Below are positions 10,661-23,625 of a DNA stretch of 64,000 bases, piece by piece. Source of the stretch: Chlorokybus atmophyticus. Taxonomy: Eukaryota; Streptophyta; Chlorokybophyceae; Chlorokybales; Chlorokybaceae. The notes below the pieces were generated by a model that saw only the letters and a program-made list of their open reading frames with translations, was not told the origin of the DNA and ran no database searches. The first letter of the stretch is position 1; the number at the start of each line of letters is the position of its first letter. The translations under genes and the position numbers were made by a program. The stretch covers positions 6,894 to 70,893 of the forward strand of contig RHPI01002491.1 in assembly GCA_009103225.1 (NCBI GenBank), read 5' to 3'.

Positions 10661-12480
10661 GGTCGCCCCCAAGCAGCTGATGGGGGGAAAGCACCAGAAT
10701 GTGCCGCTCCTGCGTAGGCCAGCACACGACAATACACAGTTGACTTACCCTGCTGGCACACATGCTGTGCACAAGGCGCAGTTCATCTATTCTTAGGGCT
10801 GCTTAGGGCTCAAACACAAGGGAACCTAACAAAGCAAGTATACGTTATCAAGGAGGTGGCATGCTAACAGGACGTTTGAGCTGCACCAACAACATGCAGT
10901 TGAGTGAACAACAAACAGGTCAAAGTGGCCAGCAAACTTCAGCTTGGTACAGCAAAAGTGAGGTTAGAGGAATGCTTATGCAGTTACTCCGCCCCACAAC
11001 GGCACAAGGCTGGTATGGTACGACATAGCGGCAACACTGCAACTTCAACCAGCTCATAGCGCCCTCCACACCTTCAGGAAGCAGCCGTAGCCGAGGACCA
11101 GCGATGGGTCGCGGAGGCACCAATCGCTTTCAAACCGTGTGCATGCCGACTCAACGACTCACCGCCGTCGCCGCCGCCGCCGCCGCGGTCGCCAAGCACA
11201 ATCAAACGAGCAGGAGGTGTCATCCTTGGCCGGTGTTGTGACGTGTAGGGGGCAACTCAACCGAACTGGCGATGTCACGCACCCATGTATGACATGCATG
11301 CCACACCCATAAGGCATATGAACATGAATATGCAACCCGTGCAACAACATGCACCAACAGAGCAATACAATTGTGGTACGAGTGGTGGCGGCTGGCTGCA
11401 TGTTGCTATGTGCTTCACACCAAGCCACCGGCCTATCCTTCGGCCCTGTGCGCACAGGTCTGCTGTCTTGCTTGTCTTGTCTTGAGCGTTTGCCCCTCCC
11501 CTGCCCTGCCTTGCTGCTATCCACCCCGCTCCCTCGCCTCAAACGCGCACTCAGATAGTGCACATAGCATGGCAAAGCCCTTACCCGTGTAATTGAAGTG
11601 CCCTGGTGTGTTGATGAGAATGCTGTTGCTGGTGTGCATTGCGTGTGCTACCTGGTCTTGCATATTTGAAAAGCCTACGCATAATTGAAGTGCTGCTGTT
11701 GCCTGTCTTGTGGCTAGTTTGGTTGTTGTTTGTGGTGTTGCTTGTTGTGCATTTGGCTTACTTCTTTGCCCTATGACTTATACCTTATGCATGTACGCAT
11801 TACCGTCTCTTGTACACAGCAGATAGTTGCAGCGATACAAGCCAATCACAAGCCAAGCAACAGCACATGCCAAGGTTTATGTTTAATACTGTCATAAAGG
11901 AAAACTATCTGCAGAGGTGCAACGGTTGGGGATAGCAGCAACACGGTGCTGTTGGAGCAGAGTTTTGGAAGCCAGTGTGGAACATTAGCCAACACACAAC
12001 TATGAGATGCATGTAACACCGTGCATACACGTCATAGTAGCTTAGCCTTTATATACGCATGCTGTCCCTCCCTGCCTGCCTTGCCTGGCATTGTGACATA
12101 AGCAACTTAGAGTGGGCATGCTGCTCACTTGGGTACATTCGGCTGATAGCAAGTGATAAGATGTTGACACACATCTTCCATAACGTTCTCAATGGCAGGC
12201 CCAGCCGAAAATCGCTGTCATTGGGCTTGCACCATACATACAGTACGCAGCAGTGATATCCATCGCAAACAGCAATACGCAACAACCACATTGATGTCAT
12301 CATCATGCGCGTATTACGCGCTCGACTACGTACATTATGTGCACATGCTTGACCATGGACACAAGACGTCTCTTGTAGTTCTGGTGTAAATCTGTAAAAC
12401 CTCTCAGAAAGCCACTGCAAGTGCAACTCAGCTGTTGTGCATAGCTGTCAGTGTTGACCCAGTCGGGTTGTACTGCATGC
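10661..12480. other. intergenic; (CGC)n tract, no gene recognised
   Basis: This is the 5' side of the CPEP-mutase-like gene and the 3' side of SERRATE. A GCC/CGC trinucleotide tract at 11,161-11,190 reads as polyarginine or polyalanine on the minus strand and is followed by a GTGAGTCG donor-like site on that strand. It could be part of a 5' untranslated exon, but nothing else supports that. The remainder is TG/CA-rich and unassigned. Confidence 0.4.
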
Positions 12481-15400
12481 TCACATGCCGCGATAATCCA
12501 AGATTGGCACGTCATCCGTTGCCATATCCAAGTCTACATACCTGCGTGGCAGCACAAAGAGCGAGCCGTCAGGCTTGTTAAGGGTGACATGCAGATTGAG
12601 CGATATGGACCAGCAGCAACAATACACAGGAACATTACATGGCTGCATGTGCCCAGCATGTACATCATAACAGGCTGAGCATACATTGCACAGATGGTTG
12701 CAATAACATCTCATCCACCATTTGCTTACTCGCGCATGCGCCGAGGTTCCCTTGGAGGTGGCATGACAACCTCACGCTCTCGGATTGGGGGCGGTGGGCC
12801 TCCTCGCCGTGGACCGCGGCCCCCACCATCAAACATAGGTCCCATAGGTGCCATAGGCCCCATTCCCATGGGGCCCATTCCCATAGGACCCATACCAGGC
12901 CCAAACGGTCCCATCGGTCTGGTGCACAAGTTGCACAATGAACAACCCAGCATGTAGTGCAAGATGCTGACAATAGACAAACTCAACACAATCTTGTGAC
13001 TAGTGACATGCCAAGATGCAGGCACCACCATCCCAGGCAACCCCAGCATACACGCGTATACACCCAATTCCAATGCGATGTCGCATGCAGCATGCACGCA
13101 TCTTTACAAATAAGATATGCACTTCCTTCGTACCCTGCACCAGGCCCGGGGAAGAACATGGGGTGAGGAGGCATGCCGCGCATGCCCATTGGCATGCCGT
13201 GCATACCATGAGGGCCCAGGGGCCTAGCCATACCCATGTCACCATACATCGGCCCTCCAGGGCGGTGCGGTGGCCCGGGTCCTAGTGGAATACCTGTCAC
13301 CAATAGTTTAAACAGGATGAGAGACAAAGTAATACAACGCTAAGAATACAACACAAAACAATATCACTACATGAGCTTGCAGGTGGCGAATGATACAGCT
13401 AACAAACAATTGATGACACTTGCAGACCTGGGCCATCGAAAGGAGGCCGATGTGGGAAGCCCATATGACCTCCTGGACCAAAATTCATGCCGTCGTCTGC
13501 CCTGTCCTGTCCACTGGGATAATCCATTCGGTCGCGTATTCTGGGAATGCGATCTGAAGCGCCTGCCCCCTGTTAGACCACATACTATGAGACAATGCCC
13601 AAGCCACACAAGCACCACTATGGGCATGTGCTGCAATTCCTAACCTGAGAGCTCCGAGCTGGTGCGCTCGAGTCATCATTGGGTATTGCATTTGGATCAC
13701 TGCAATCCAGAAGAGCATCCCATCAGTGACAATGTCAACCGTGCTGGACATCATGACGCTGCTGGACACCGACTTGAGTTGAACACTGGTACAAATAAAT
13801 GCGTCGCAATCATACGCTCATACCTGTAGAAGTTGTCTTCATACACTTCATCAAGCGTCTTATTGCGGGCATTCGCTAAATAGTCTAGATGCTTCAAGCG
13901 AACATGTTTCTTCACAAACTCTGGCCCATGGAACATCTGTACCAAGTAGGAGAATGTTGACTATGTTCACCAAACACAGAAAGCAGGCTGATGTGATGTA
14001 CTAGACCAAGAAGGTAAAATGCGTACATCACAGGCTGAAAGCAGGCTAATCAGAACAATTACCTTTTTGCAGTCCGGAACACCACATCCAAACTTGCCAT
14101 CAGACACCTTCCTAACGCTACTTTCCAAAGCAGCAGTTTCGGCTGCTTCAATCTGTCATGGACGTGTGAAGTTCAAAACAAACTCCAACGTGTGGTACAA
14201 TTACATTGCAGTCCCGTAACAGGCGTACAGGCAGCGCTAGCAGTGTCAAACACAAATTGAATGCGCGGCGGGGCGGCGTGTACCTTTGATCGACCTAGCA
14301 TGGCTGACATAGGGTCTGTCCCATTCAGCCGAACCTCCCATGCTGCATCTATCTGAAGACACAACAATTACGAAGGTACCCAAGTGTCAACCCAAATGCA
14401 GGCAGGCAGAAGACAGAGAGAGTAAATGTTGAGGCCTGAGGCCTGCAGCATCGCACAAGACTGTTTCAGAGCTGTTGATCAGCACATACCCGCTTTTGCA
14501 GCCTGCTGCGCTCCTCTGCTTCATCTTTGGTCGAGGAGTCGAGAGATATGTAACGACCAGTTCTGCGACGACTGCCTTCCGAGCCTTTCTCATATATCTG
14601 CCACACCATCAGAAGTTGCAGCGCATTCGCTTTAAACCATCCAGCTGAACCACTGCAAGGTTTGCGCAACTTACCAGCCTTCCATAGTAATCAAGATGAT
14701 GCACTCGCCACAAGTAGTAAAGCAAAACGTCAAGCTGTGCACTTTCGTCCGTCCCACTGACAGCATCACTGACACGCTGCAGCAGATCCTCATCCTTTGT
14801 CTCCTTGCTGCCATGCGCTGCTTGCAGATCAAACGCCAGAAGCAAAGGGTTGTCATCTATTCCTTTGTCTATATCCTGAAGGTGCACAGCTTACATCAGT
14901 CGCCGATCACTGATCTCGCCAGCATGGAACTTAGGGTGCTGGCTTTGACTTACAAGCTTGACAGCCAGGTCGCCAGCCTGTCGTAGATCATGAGCAATGC
15001 GCGCAATGTCTATCTCTTTACTTGATTCATTCATCTTGTCTTCATCAGAACCTCGTTTCTCCTCATCAGCACCATCTTTTGCATGCTTGCTCTTGGAGCC
15101 AGCATGCCCATTGGATGCAACCTGGCGCAGGTCTTTGGTTCTGCACTCACAACAATAGATGACAATGCTTCCTGTCGAGCGCAGCCAAAGTGACTCATGC
15201 AAATCGACACACTTACACGTCAAGGGAGCCGGCAGAAAGTTGCTCAAAATACTGCTTGGCCCTCTCCTGGGCCTTTTCATTTCGTCTGCAGTCACACATA
15301 TATAACTTGCACAACACACACAATGAGCTGTTCTGTCAACCCACTAGTTGCTTGCGCGTACCTTTGCAATGCAGCTTCTAAGTTGACTGGATGGTATTTC

Positions 15401-16866
15401 TCTTTCAACCTGTAGAGTGCATCTTAGTACATGCTTGACCCAAGCGTACTTGTCATGCTGCGCAAAAAGCACAGTTTGACACACATGCTGACGTCTGTAC
15501 CATTGCTTGTCTTTATGCGTTTCAAAATACGTTTTCTTCAGCGAGCGAGTCTGGTCTGCCTTGTACTCGTCATATCTGCCAATTATCAGCAGGGAGTATG
15601 AGATCAGCGATGTCAGGCATGCGTGCCGAACGCGCAACTTACGTGACAAGTGTCACTGTGCATGCTTCTTACTTGCGCTGTGCTTCTGCAGGAGTTACAG
15701 TATCATCAAGTGTAGCCATAAACTGCTTGTAAGTCATGACGCCACCCTGTGCATCCCTGTTGTGGAGGCTTGATTGAGGTAAATGCATGCAACAGAATAT
15801 GCTGTCTGCCTCACCGCACGTCAACATGCTCACCCTCGGCCCATTTGCATTGGCATCACGCCATACATGGGAGGCATGTTTCCATATGGACCACCCCAGC
15901 CTGCAGGCCGCCGCAAATCAGGAATGCTGTACATGGCGTGCAATCTGCATCCATGCATGCACAATCGCACAAACCTGGGTGCATCATGCCCTCATCGCGT
16001 CTGTATCTGTCTGGTCTCCTGTACATACAGCACAAGCTCAGACTGCAGCGAATCCAGGCACAAACATGCCAGACCAGCACGAACACCAAACCGCTTCACC
16101 TCCATGGACCTGTGGCATGGATGCACATCCTTGCAGGCGCCTCCGAGGCTAACTACTAATTAAGCCTGATGTAGTCCTGCCTAGTCCTGAGCTACAATGG
16201 CATGCTTCACGCCACAGCCACTAAGCCATGGCCGGTCTATTGCCTGCTGCGCAGTGTTCTGGCTTGCTCGTTCGACTTAATCTCAATGGTTTGGGCATAG
16301 CGTCATGGCACGACGCTCTCCTATTCTGAATGCCACTCAACTACATGTACGAATGTGCAAGCAGCTTTTCACAACAGCTCCCATACCCAGCCTGCGGGTC
16401 AATTGGTTGGCCATGTTGTAAATCCAACCAACCATCCGCCGACCAGTGGCAGAATGCTGGCAATGTAGCTTACCAGACACAAACAACAAAGCAACAGCTG
16501 CATGCACACATTATCACACCAAGCTGCCATTGCCCTCAATCCACATTGCGACCAATGTGCTGCTCACCGGCGGTAAGGAGGAGATTCACCGCGGCGGGGC
16601 CGTCGGCGGTCGGGAGAAGCATGCCGTCCTGCTCCTCTCGGTCTTTCTCGGGATCGTGAGCGTGAGCGTGCAGGCGACGATGAGGCGGACCTGGAGCGGC
16701 GGGACCTGCTGCTGTTGCCACCGGCGGCCCTGCGACCACCACCACCACCACCACCACCACCACCATTGCCCTCCTCACGCTCTTCGCCTCCCCGACCCCG
16801 CCTGCCTCCCTTTCTCCTCCGACTCGGCGACCCCGAACCCTCCGACCCGCTCCCTGACGCCGCCAT
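12481..16866 (-). CDS. SE: SERRATE/ARS2-like zinc-finger protein of nuclear RNA processing
   Basis: A minus-strand multi-exon gene. The first exon (16,568-16,866) starts MAASGSGSEG and encodes a Gly/Arg/Ser-rich RS-like N terminus (SRSRRSRSASSS, RSRSRSRERPR). Following exons give the conserved ARS2 core: YKQFMATLDDTVTPAEAQRK, YDEYKADQTRSLKKTYFETHKD, a helical RNEKAQERAKQYFEQL segment, then LDVLLYYLWRVHHLDYYGR. A zinc-finger region follows (DGKFGCGVPDCKK, then MFHGPEFVKKHVRLKHLDYL: C-x4-C...H-x4-H). The C-terminal part is Gly/Pro/Met-rich (GPMGMGPM repeats), and the last exon (12,481-12,541) ends YVDLDMATDDVPILDYRGM, the plant-type SERRATE tail rather than the animal DDVDFF tail. In plants and animals this protein links the nuclear cap-binding complex to miRNA processing, splicing and transcript decay. 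A (CAC)n tract at 16,737-16,765 encodes the polyglycine run. Confidence 0.88.
16737..16766. repeat. (CAC)n microsatellite inside the first SERRATE exon
   Basis: About ten CAC triplets occur in the coding exon. On the minus coding strand this is GTG/GGT, read as polyglycine. Its length is likely to vary between individuals. Confidence 0.8.
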
Positions 16867-17036
16867 GGCGCTCGCAGCCGCCACCACCGTCGCCTGACAG
16901 GCTTGTCAACGACTACGCCAAGCTCAGTGCTCTTCCCTGCACTGGAATGTAATGACTCGTTGGTGTTGCTGTAAGCAGGCTGCTGTGCACCCTCGCCGAG
17001 GTTGAGTCGAGCTGCTTGCTTTTGGTGGGAGGCGGC
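16867..17036. promoter_or_regulatory. divergent promoter region between SERRATE and the metallophosphoesterase gene
   Basis: Only 170 bp separate the two start codons (16,866 minus and 17,037 plus), so the two genes probably share a bidirectional promoter. No clear TATA box was seen. This rests on gene positions only. Confidence 0.5.
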
Positions 17037-18469
17037 ATGAGGTATGAGGTGGTTGCGCTGGTGGCTGACACCCACGGCGTGCTGCTGCCCGCGACGGAGG
17101 CGGCGTGCCAGCTGGCCGACAGCCTTATCCTGCATGCAGGTGCGGGTGCATGCGCCTGCGGTTTGTGCCTGTGCGTTTCCACCGCCTGCACTACTTGCCA
17201 GGCACTTGCAAGTGCTGCAGCTTTGCATGTGTACTCCCCATAATGCGTTCAGCAACATGTTGCTGTTGTCACTGAGTCCAGCTTCTGCTGATGTGCTCAG
17301 GTGTTTTCACACACGTTGGGGTGGCTGCACTATTGAGTTGTTCCAGTCCGTCATTGTGACAACTGACCTATCTAGTGTACCAGTGATGCCTTTCTTCAGT
17401 TTGTGTGACGCACAATGCATACAACAGGCGATGTAGGTGGTGGAGCTAAGAAAAATAGCAGGCGGTTGACTGCACAGCAACTGGTAGCACAGCTGACAAC
17501 CACATCTAAGCATGTACTTGCTGTTCGCGGCAATGTCGATGTTTGCGCATGGACGTAAGTTGGATGTCAGTGCTGTTGGACGGCAACTGCACAACATGCA
17601 AGCAGCAGTACCGACGCCTCCTTCCCTCCTTCACCGTCATTGTGTTGCAGACAAGACCACCTCCCGGAGTCGCTCTCAGTCACGGTGCTTGGCAAGAAAA
17701 TTTTGGTGACGTAAGTCTCCAGGAGTACCACTCAGGTCCATGGCAACAATCCATGCATGCCCGGTTGATATTGACGCTTGCATACTGCCTGCAACATGCT
17801 TTTACTGCATGCAACTGCCTGAGTGGTGTTACAGAATGCTTATCCACGTCGTGATATGTACAGTTGTTACGCAGGCATGTAGGAGGGTTTCCACCTAATG
17901 AGCCACCCGCTTTGGAGTCGCTCATATCGCAGGAGAAGCCTGACATTGTTGTGTTTGGCCATTCGCACCAGCCGCGTGTGGAAATTGTTGGCAGCCGCAT
18001 CTACATCAACCGTGAGTGCAAACAGCGTTGACACTTGCCTGATGCAAGGCATATGCGTGAATGCAGTTCGATACACACCGATGTAGCGTGGATACGACAA
18101 CAACCCGTACTGACCAGCATGTTATCAGCTGGAAGTGCAGGTCCAAAGCGCTTCAAGCTGCCCCAATGCATGGCGTTGCTGGTAGTATCGGCCGAAGATG
18201 TGAGCTCTGAGTGTGAAGTCAGCCCACCGTCACCAAGTCATCAAATCGAGACCAGCTCTTGCCATGCTACCGATACCCAGGAGGTGGCTGTTGTCTTAAT
18301 CGACCTTGTCAATCCGTCAGCAAGGTTTATGCAAACGGTTGGGTGCGTTCCCAAGCACGTGATGGAGTTGTTTGTAAACAGATTTCACGAACAGACCTGG
18401 AAAGGTTCTGGCAAACGCAATTCACGTGATGATGATGCACAGGCTGAGAAGCGGTCAAAACAGCAGTAG
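17037..18469 (+). CDS. YfcE/MJ0936-type metallophosphoesterase, 255 aa
   Basis: Five exons in matching phase: 17,037-17,139, 17,428-17,554, 17,651-17,710, 17,875-18,011 and 18,129-18,469 (768 nt). All calcineurin-like metal-binding motifs are present in order: D-x-H in ALVADTHGVLL (residues 9-13), HAGDVGG, RGNVD, VTHVGG and GHSHQPRVEIVG followed by YINPGSAGPKRF. This pattern matches the small YfcE/MJ0936 phosphodiesterase family, also the fold of VPS29. Unlike typical VPS29, the metal ligands are complete, so a true phosphodiesterase is more likely. The last ~80 residues after PQCMALLVV are a hydrophilic extension ending in a basic tail (DAQAEKRSKQQ) that could be a nuclear signal. Substrate unknown. 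Confidence 0.83.
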
Positions 18470-19094
18470 CATGTCTACATGTGTATGCGTAGGGCAATGT
18501 AGATGCCAGTGTTTGTGGACTGTTTTTGATGTGTAGTGCAGTTTGACTGTGGTGCGCATCAACTGCTGGCAACTGCTGCATTTCACACTCTGCATCCTCA
18601 CGCACAAAAGCCAACTTTCACTTCGCACAATAGGAACGCACAGGTACAGCAGCACCAATGGCTTGTGCCATCACCTAAGCGCTAAGTGCCCCAGGTGTTG
18701 TTGAAGCTGGAACATAGGAAAGCTACCAGGAGGTGGCATCCTGGATGTTATACACGGGCCAGAAAGGGTTGTGAGGCAGGGGTCCTTTGTTGGCAACGCC
18801 CACCGCCATTACTGCAATGCACTGCCGCAGTTCACTTGAAATGGTCTATGTTGCAGAAGACACTTGATGCATGGCCAAGAATTCGGTTGCGTGCACATGA
18901 CAGCCGCACGTTCAATGTGTATGTCCTTGTGCTATGTCTTACTGCTCCCCTTGTTCTAGCATTGTCTTTCAAACACAATGCACTAGACTCCTCTTTTCCC
19001 CCGCCCCCGCACATTGACAGACAATTACAGACTACAACTACAATGCATCTGGCAACAATGGTTGCCACCCAGTACCTTGGCACAAACCTATTTG
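18470..19094. other. intergenic between convergent genes
   Basis: This lies between the ends of the metallophosphoesterase gene (plus) and CHL1 (minus). A 145-codon plus-strand frame (18,686-19,123) runs through it and overlaps the CHL1 end antisense. It has no recognisable domain and I treat it as chance. No RNA gene was seen. Confidence 0.5.
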
Positions 19095-22000
19095 CTACTG
19101 CACAGTCTTCGCTCTGGTCTTGAAAAACGCTGTGAGTCTGGCTTGAGCCTCTCCAAACCCATTCTTGACATGCACAAGGCTGTCTCGGATCCAACCTGGG
19201 AGTTTTGCAGACGGTCCCTCTTCGCAAGTGTATCGCGCGTCCAACAGCAGGATAGCGGCATAATCCCCTTTATGCCTGATTGCTCGCCCTATTGACTGGT
19301 TCACTGCTTTCATGCACAGGTCCTCGTAGTACTCCCGGCCTGCGCGCTTCTTGTTTGCCGGTACTGTACATGCATCGCCTATGAGTTCCTTCCTGCATAA
19401 ACCATGTCTTGTTGGTCACAACAGGCACTGCTACAAGCGTGTTACACCAACAGTGCTGCAATTGCTAAGATGAATGCTGCTGCTGTAGTAGTAGGTCCCT
19501 TACCCACTGTGCTTGACATTTGACTCGCACACATTAAGATACCGCATGCGTTCCTGTAGTTCTGGGTCTGAAGGGTTGGCATACGGGAGGCCCACCACAA
19601 TGATGCACCTGCCAGGAGCGGTGTTTGCAAGCGCTACATGACAACACAGCGGTGATAGCAGAAAGCACACATACCTGCCGAAGTCATCACTGAAGTTGAT
19701 GCCCTCAGACATTTTCCCGCCAACCACGCACATGAGCAAGGCACCCGTGCCTTGCGCTTTGCTGCCGATTGTGCTTGTTTGTTGCTCGCGGCATGCAACT
19801 ATCCACTCCCTGTACTCCTGCAACAACGATTCCACCTCAGCTGCTGCCCTTGGCTCCCGGAATACCTGCATGATGTCTGTGAGTTGTTTGTCATGCAGCT
19901 GAGTGTGCAAGGGGACTCTCTACCTTTTTGTTGGCGGATATGGAGGTGAGGATGTTGCGCTTCAGCCAGAAATTGTACATTGCATCCGCATAAGCAAAGC
20001 TGGGGAAGAACACGATTACACCTCCTGGACACACCCGGCTCGCATTGACTACCACCCTCCCGACTTCCTCCATCTGCATTTTGCCAGCATGGCCATCTCG
20101 TACATGGATGTAAGCGTACAAAGCAAAACTGTCTATGACAGTACAACATACCTGCCGCGGGTCTTCGCGAGTGGTGTACGACAGCTCCAGCCTGCCCCCT
20201 CCAGGTCCCTTCCCAAGCGCCAGCACCAGCAGACTCTCCTTGCCCACAACATGTCCGCAGGAGAAGTGCAGCAAGCGCGACGGCGGCACTTGTGCAAAGA
20301 GTTGGGATATAAGGTGGGATACCTGATGTCAAGGCATGGTCAGTCAAGAGTACAGAAAAACACACATAATGTCAAATACTCGCAACTTGCTGTACTTACA
20401 GGTGAAAGAGTCCCACCAGCGAGCAGCACCGCTCTGGCCTGTTCTACAATTTCTTTGAACTTCCTGCCAGCGTTGAGCATGACAAAGCGAATGCTGCCCG
20501 TGGCTTGTTCCCGTTTGACAACAACACGCCCATCAGCATCCGCGGAGGTGAGGGCGGAGATAAGGCTGCTCAATGTTTGTAGGGATGAAAGGGCAGAAGA
20601 GGTGGCCTATGGGCCACACGCAAGTTACAAGTGTGTTGTATATCATGGCACTATGTGCAAGCAGACGGGTGCAATAATGCCCCACCTGCTGTCTGCTGGG
20701 TGTGCAGGAGTTGTCCGCCTCAGCCGTTTGTAAACTGAACGCGTCTGCATAGCCGCTGAGCTTCTCCAGAATGTTGCTTTCCGCTAAGTAACGCTGCGCA
20801 TGGCACAGTCAGAGAACATTGCTGTTGGCTGCACATGTGCATCACATCTGCAGAGCATGAACCTGTACCTGCAACTTGAAGAGGTTGATGTTGTCCACGG
20901 CAGCGTCAAAAGTGAACTCGTTGACTGTCCTTACAACGGTGCTGCCATCCTTGTGCTTGCCGTTGCCATCAACGGCCGTTGCAGCATCACCACCCAATAG
21001 ATGCATGAGAGCTGTTACAACCTGCAGTAGACTCTGCAGGTGGCGGAGATTGCCTGCTGCCAGCCGCACACGAAACTTGTCAACATACGCCTGAACGCAG
21101 TTGGCTGCCACCGTTGCCTGCAGGCAACATTGTAACAACATTGTGAAAGACTGGTTCTGTAGATTTTTGAACACTGACCAAGCAACACTACTGACCTGTT
21201 CCAGTGTCATGCTCGTCGAGTGGATCTCATTCACGGCGTCAACAAGGTTATGCCCCTCATCGATCACGACAACAGAGTCCTTCAGCTCAGCCCCAAGTGC
21301 TTCTCTTGCTGGCTTGGAAATAATGGATGCGTACGGCACAACTACCAGCTCCGCGTTCGGAAGCGCAGCACGAGTCGCATAGTATGGACAGGCCTTCCTG
21401 AAGCAGGTCAGTTTAGATATTGTGTTGTGAATGTAATTTGACTCGCGTGCATTTGAAGTGATACCATTTGCGGCCGAGCTGGACAAGATCTTCAATGTCC
21501 ATGGGCGTACTCTTCCAGTGCACACATACATGTCAGCCAGTGCGCTAGCAAGCTTCTAACATCCATGAGCAGCAAACAGATACTGTAAGTACCAGTACGG
21601 CATCCGACAGTTGTTGTACAGCATGCCGCCTGCCAGTCAAGTAAGGGCAGCCGCATGCACTGCTCTTTCTCTTTCTACTGCCTTCGGTGGAGATATTGTC
21701 TCTGCCGGCCTCGCGTGCAGCTGCCAAGGACTGCATGATTACGCATATGACGCACTTTGCAAATGCTGCGCATAACAGTACAGGTGCATGCGCATACCTT
21801 TGCTGGTGGTTTTGGCGTTCTTCTGCAACTGCAAACATGCCTCATTGACGCGCGAGGCGCTTGAAAGCTGTGCCACATCCGGTTTGATGCAGAGAGTTTT
21901 GCGAGCGCCGAGAGCGGTTGTGCGTACAAATTGCATGTTATCAGTGGTGTTAGTGCGATGCGCAGTGCTCTCACTGCCCACAGCACCTCCTGCGTAGTTT

Positions 22001-23380
22001 CCAAAGGGCGTGCGTTTGAGCTCGCCTATGAATTGAGAAAGCTGCGAATGTGTGCGACTGCAGAAGTACACCTGCAATGGTACTTGTGAAGTCAGAACTT
22101 TGGAAGACACGAGTGTTGTAACTTGTATCAAGACTATGCCCTCCACATGCAGTTGCTAGCAACACAAACCTTGGGCGTGCCCTCTTCCTTGGCCTCCTCT
22201 TCAACTGTGCTAAGGTCACTCTCATCACTGCTACTCTCAAAGCCATCGTCCATTGCTCGCCGCTTACTACTTGCTTTTGCACTCTCTGCATCGCTGTCCC
22301 ATTCCTCTGGAAGGTGTTCAGCGTCACTGTCGCTGGCAGCCTTGCCATCAACAGACACTCTTTGGGCACGGGATGTCTTGTGTTGTGATGACCGCGCTCC
22401 ATCCTGTATACCCATAGACATGAAGCCGTTATGTGTGCGAAACCAAACATGCCAGCATGCTGTGTGCTGCAGTAGACATCTCCCACAAATACTGCCATAC
22501 CACCTTACAGCGAGCACTCTGCATAGCTCATACATATCTGTCTCGTACTGACCATGAAATCCGCAACACTGCTCCCCTTCCTTGCTCCTCTCTGTTGTAT
22601 TTGCTTTATCGCTTGCCTGGCTGCAGCGAGGCGCGCCTGCCAGTGCTCAGCAGTCTGGAGCCTTCTCTCTCTTCGCTTGCGCTTGTCATTGGTTGTGCCG
22701 CTTAGCCAGTCTGGTTCTGCCCTTGTCAGGTACGTTAGGTTGCACACACCAACCAATGACAACACACGACAGAACCACTGTGTGCAAGGCGCAATTACCT
22801 GCATCGCTTGTTGATGGCGCGTTGTCGTTGTTCTTCAAGCTGCCGTCGTCCAATACCTGTCGTTGATCGACAAGCCACTGCAGGACGCTGCAGATCAGGC
22901 TGAGAGTTTTGCCCTGCGAGCAACGGTGCCACAGCGGTGATCCAATGCACATATAACAGTAAGTAGTAGTACTACATAACATTGCTTGAACTGCCTATAA
23001 CAGTAAACTTTGATTGGCCTGCATGCACAGGTTGATACAACATTGCTGCGCTGAATTGACACAAGTCAGTCGTTGTCTAAGCACTCATGACCATCTGTAG
23101 TCACTCCGAGCACCGCAAGCATGCTGACACAACAGGCAATGGTGACTTGGATACACATACAATCTACGTGCACTGCAAAGCAAGCATCTACGAGACGCAC
23201 AGTGCCGGTGGGAGACTCCAGCAGCGCCACTCCTCCCCTCTGGAGCGTCTCGTACGCTGCGCGCATGAGCCCCAGCTGAATGTCGTATGGCGCCTCGTAG
23301 GGAAACGCCGGAAACGTCTCCCTCATCACATCTCGCACAGCCTTGCCCTGCGCCTCCGCCGCCTCCGTCGCCGCCGCCAT
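19095..23380 (-). CDS. CHL1: CHL1/DDX11-type Fe-S DNA helicase (XPD/FANCJ family)
   Basis: A minus-strand gene of many short exons. The first exon (23,201-23,380) reads MAAATEAAEA... and includes FPYEAPYDIQLGLM (Q motif region) and ESPTGT; the Walker A motif is split by an intron and continues GKTLSLICSVLQWL in the exon 22,799-22,913. Then follow a charged insert typical of DDX11 (DWLSGTTNDKRKRRERRL), motif Ia VYFCSRTHSQLSQF, the four Fe-S cysteines (CIKPDV, CLQLQ, CPYL, CPYYATR) and motif II VIDEGHNLVDA (21,247-21,261; DEGH instead of the usual DEAH). Next come SIRFVMLNAGRKF, VIVFFPSFAYAD, motif V GGKMSEGINFSDDFGR, GLPYANPSDPEL and motif VI NQSIGRAIRHKGDYA before the stop at 19,095. The family unwinds DNA 5'-3' for sister-chromatid cohesion and replication fork repair. 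An in-frame upstream start at 23,461 is possible. Confidence 0.9.
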
Positions 23381-23625
23381 GCTCTGGTCGATGCTGCTCA
23401 CCTGCACCAGCAAGGCACACCAGGCGCTCTGTCTGTGCCGCAGTTTCCCGCCAAGTCCCATATGCGCTCCTAGCCCGGTCTCAACACCAAAGTCCTACTC
23501 ACGGATTTTCAGAAAACGGGTTTAGGGTTTCAGGCGGTAATAGGGTGTCTGCGGCAGGCCGGGTGGCGGCGGCGGTGGCGGCGGCGACGGTCGTGGAGGT
23601 ACTTGGAGCAGTTCTATAGGAGCAG
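23381..23625. promoter_or_regulatory. bidirectional promoter of CHL1 and MTR4 with a telo-box
   Basis: The 245 bp between the CHL1 start (minus, 23,380) and the MTR4 start (plus, 23,626) must serve both genes. At 23,521-23,530 it contains TTTAGGGTTT, the reverse of the plant telo-box AAACCCTAAA, which in plants is enriched upstream of ribosome-biogenesis and cell-cycle genes. A GGCGGC-rich stretch follows at 23,560-23,590. Regulation by telo-box factors is inference. Confidence 0.55.

Noticed and set aside
17037-18469. VPS29 retromer subunit
   Set aside because: The fold is the same, but all metal-binding residues (D-x-H, GD, GN-D, GHSH) are retained and the C-terminal extension differs, so a catalytic YfcE/MJ0936-type phosphodiesterase is the better call.
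18686-19123. 145-codon plus-strand ORF between the phosphoesterase and CHL1
   Set aside because: It runs antisense into the last CHL1 exon, has no recognisable domain and no nearby gene signals; probably a chance frame.
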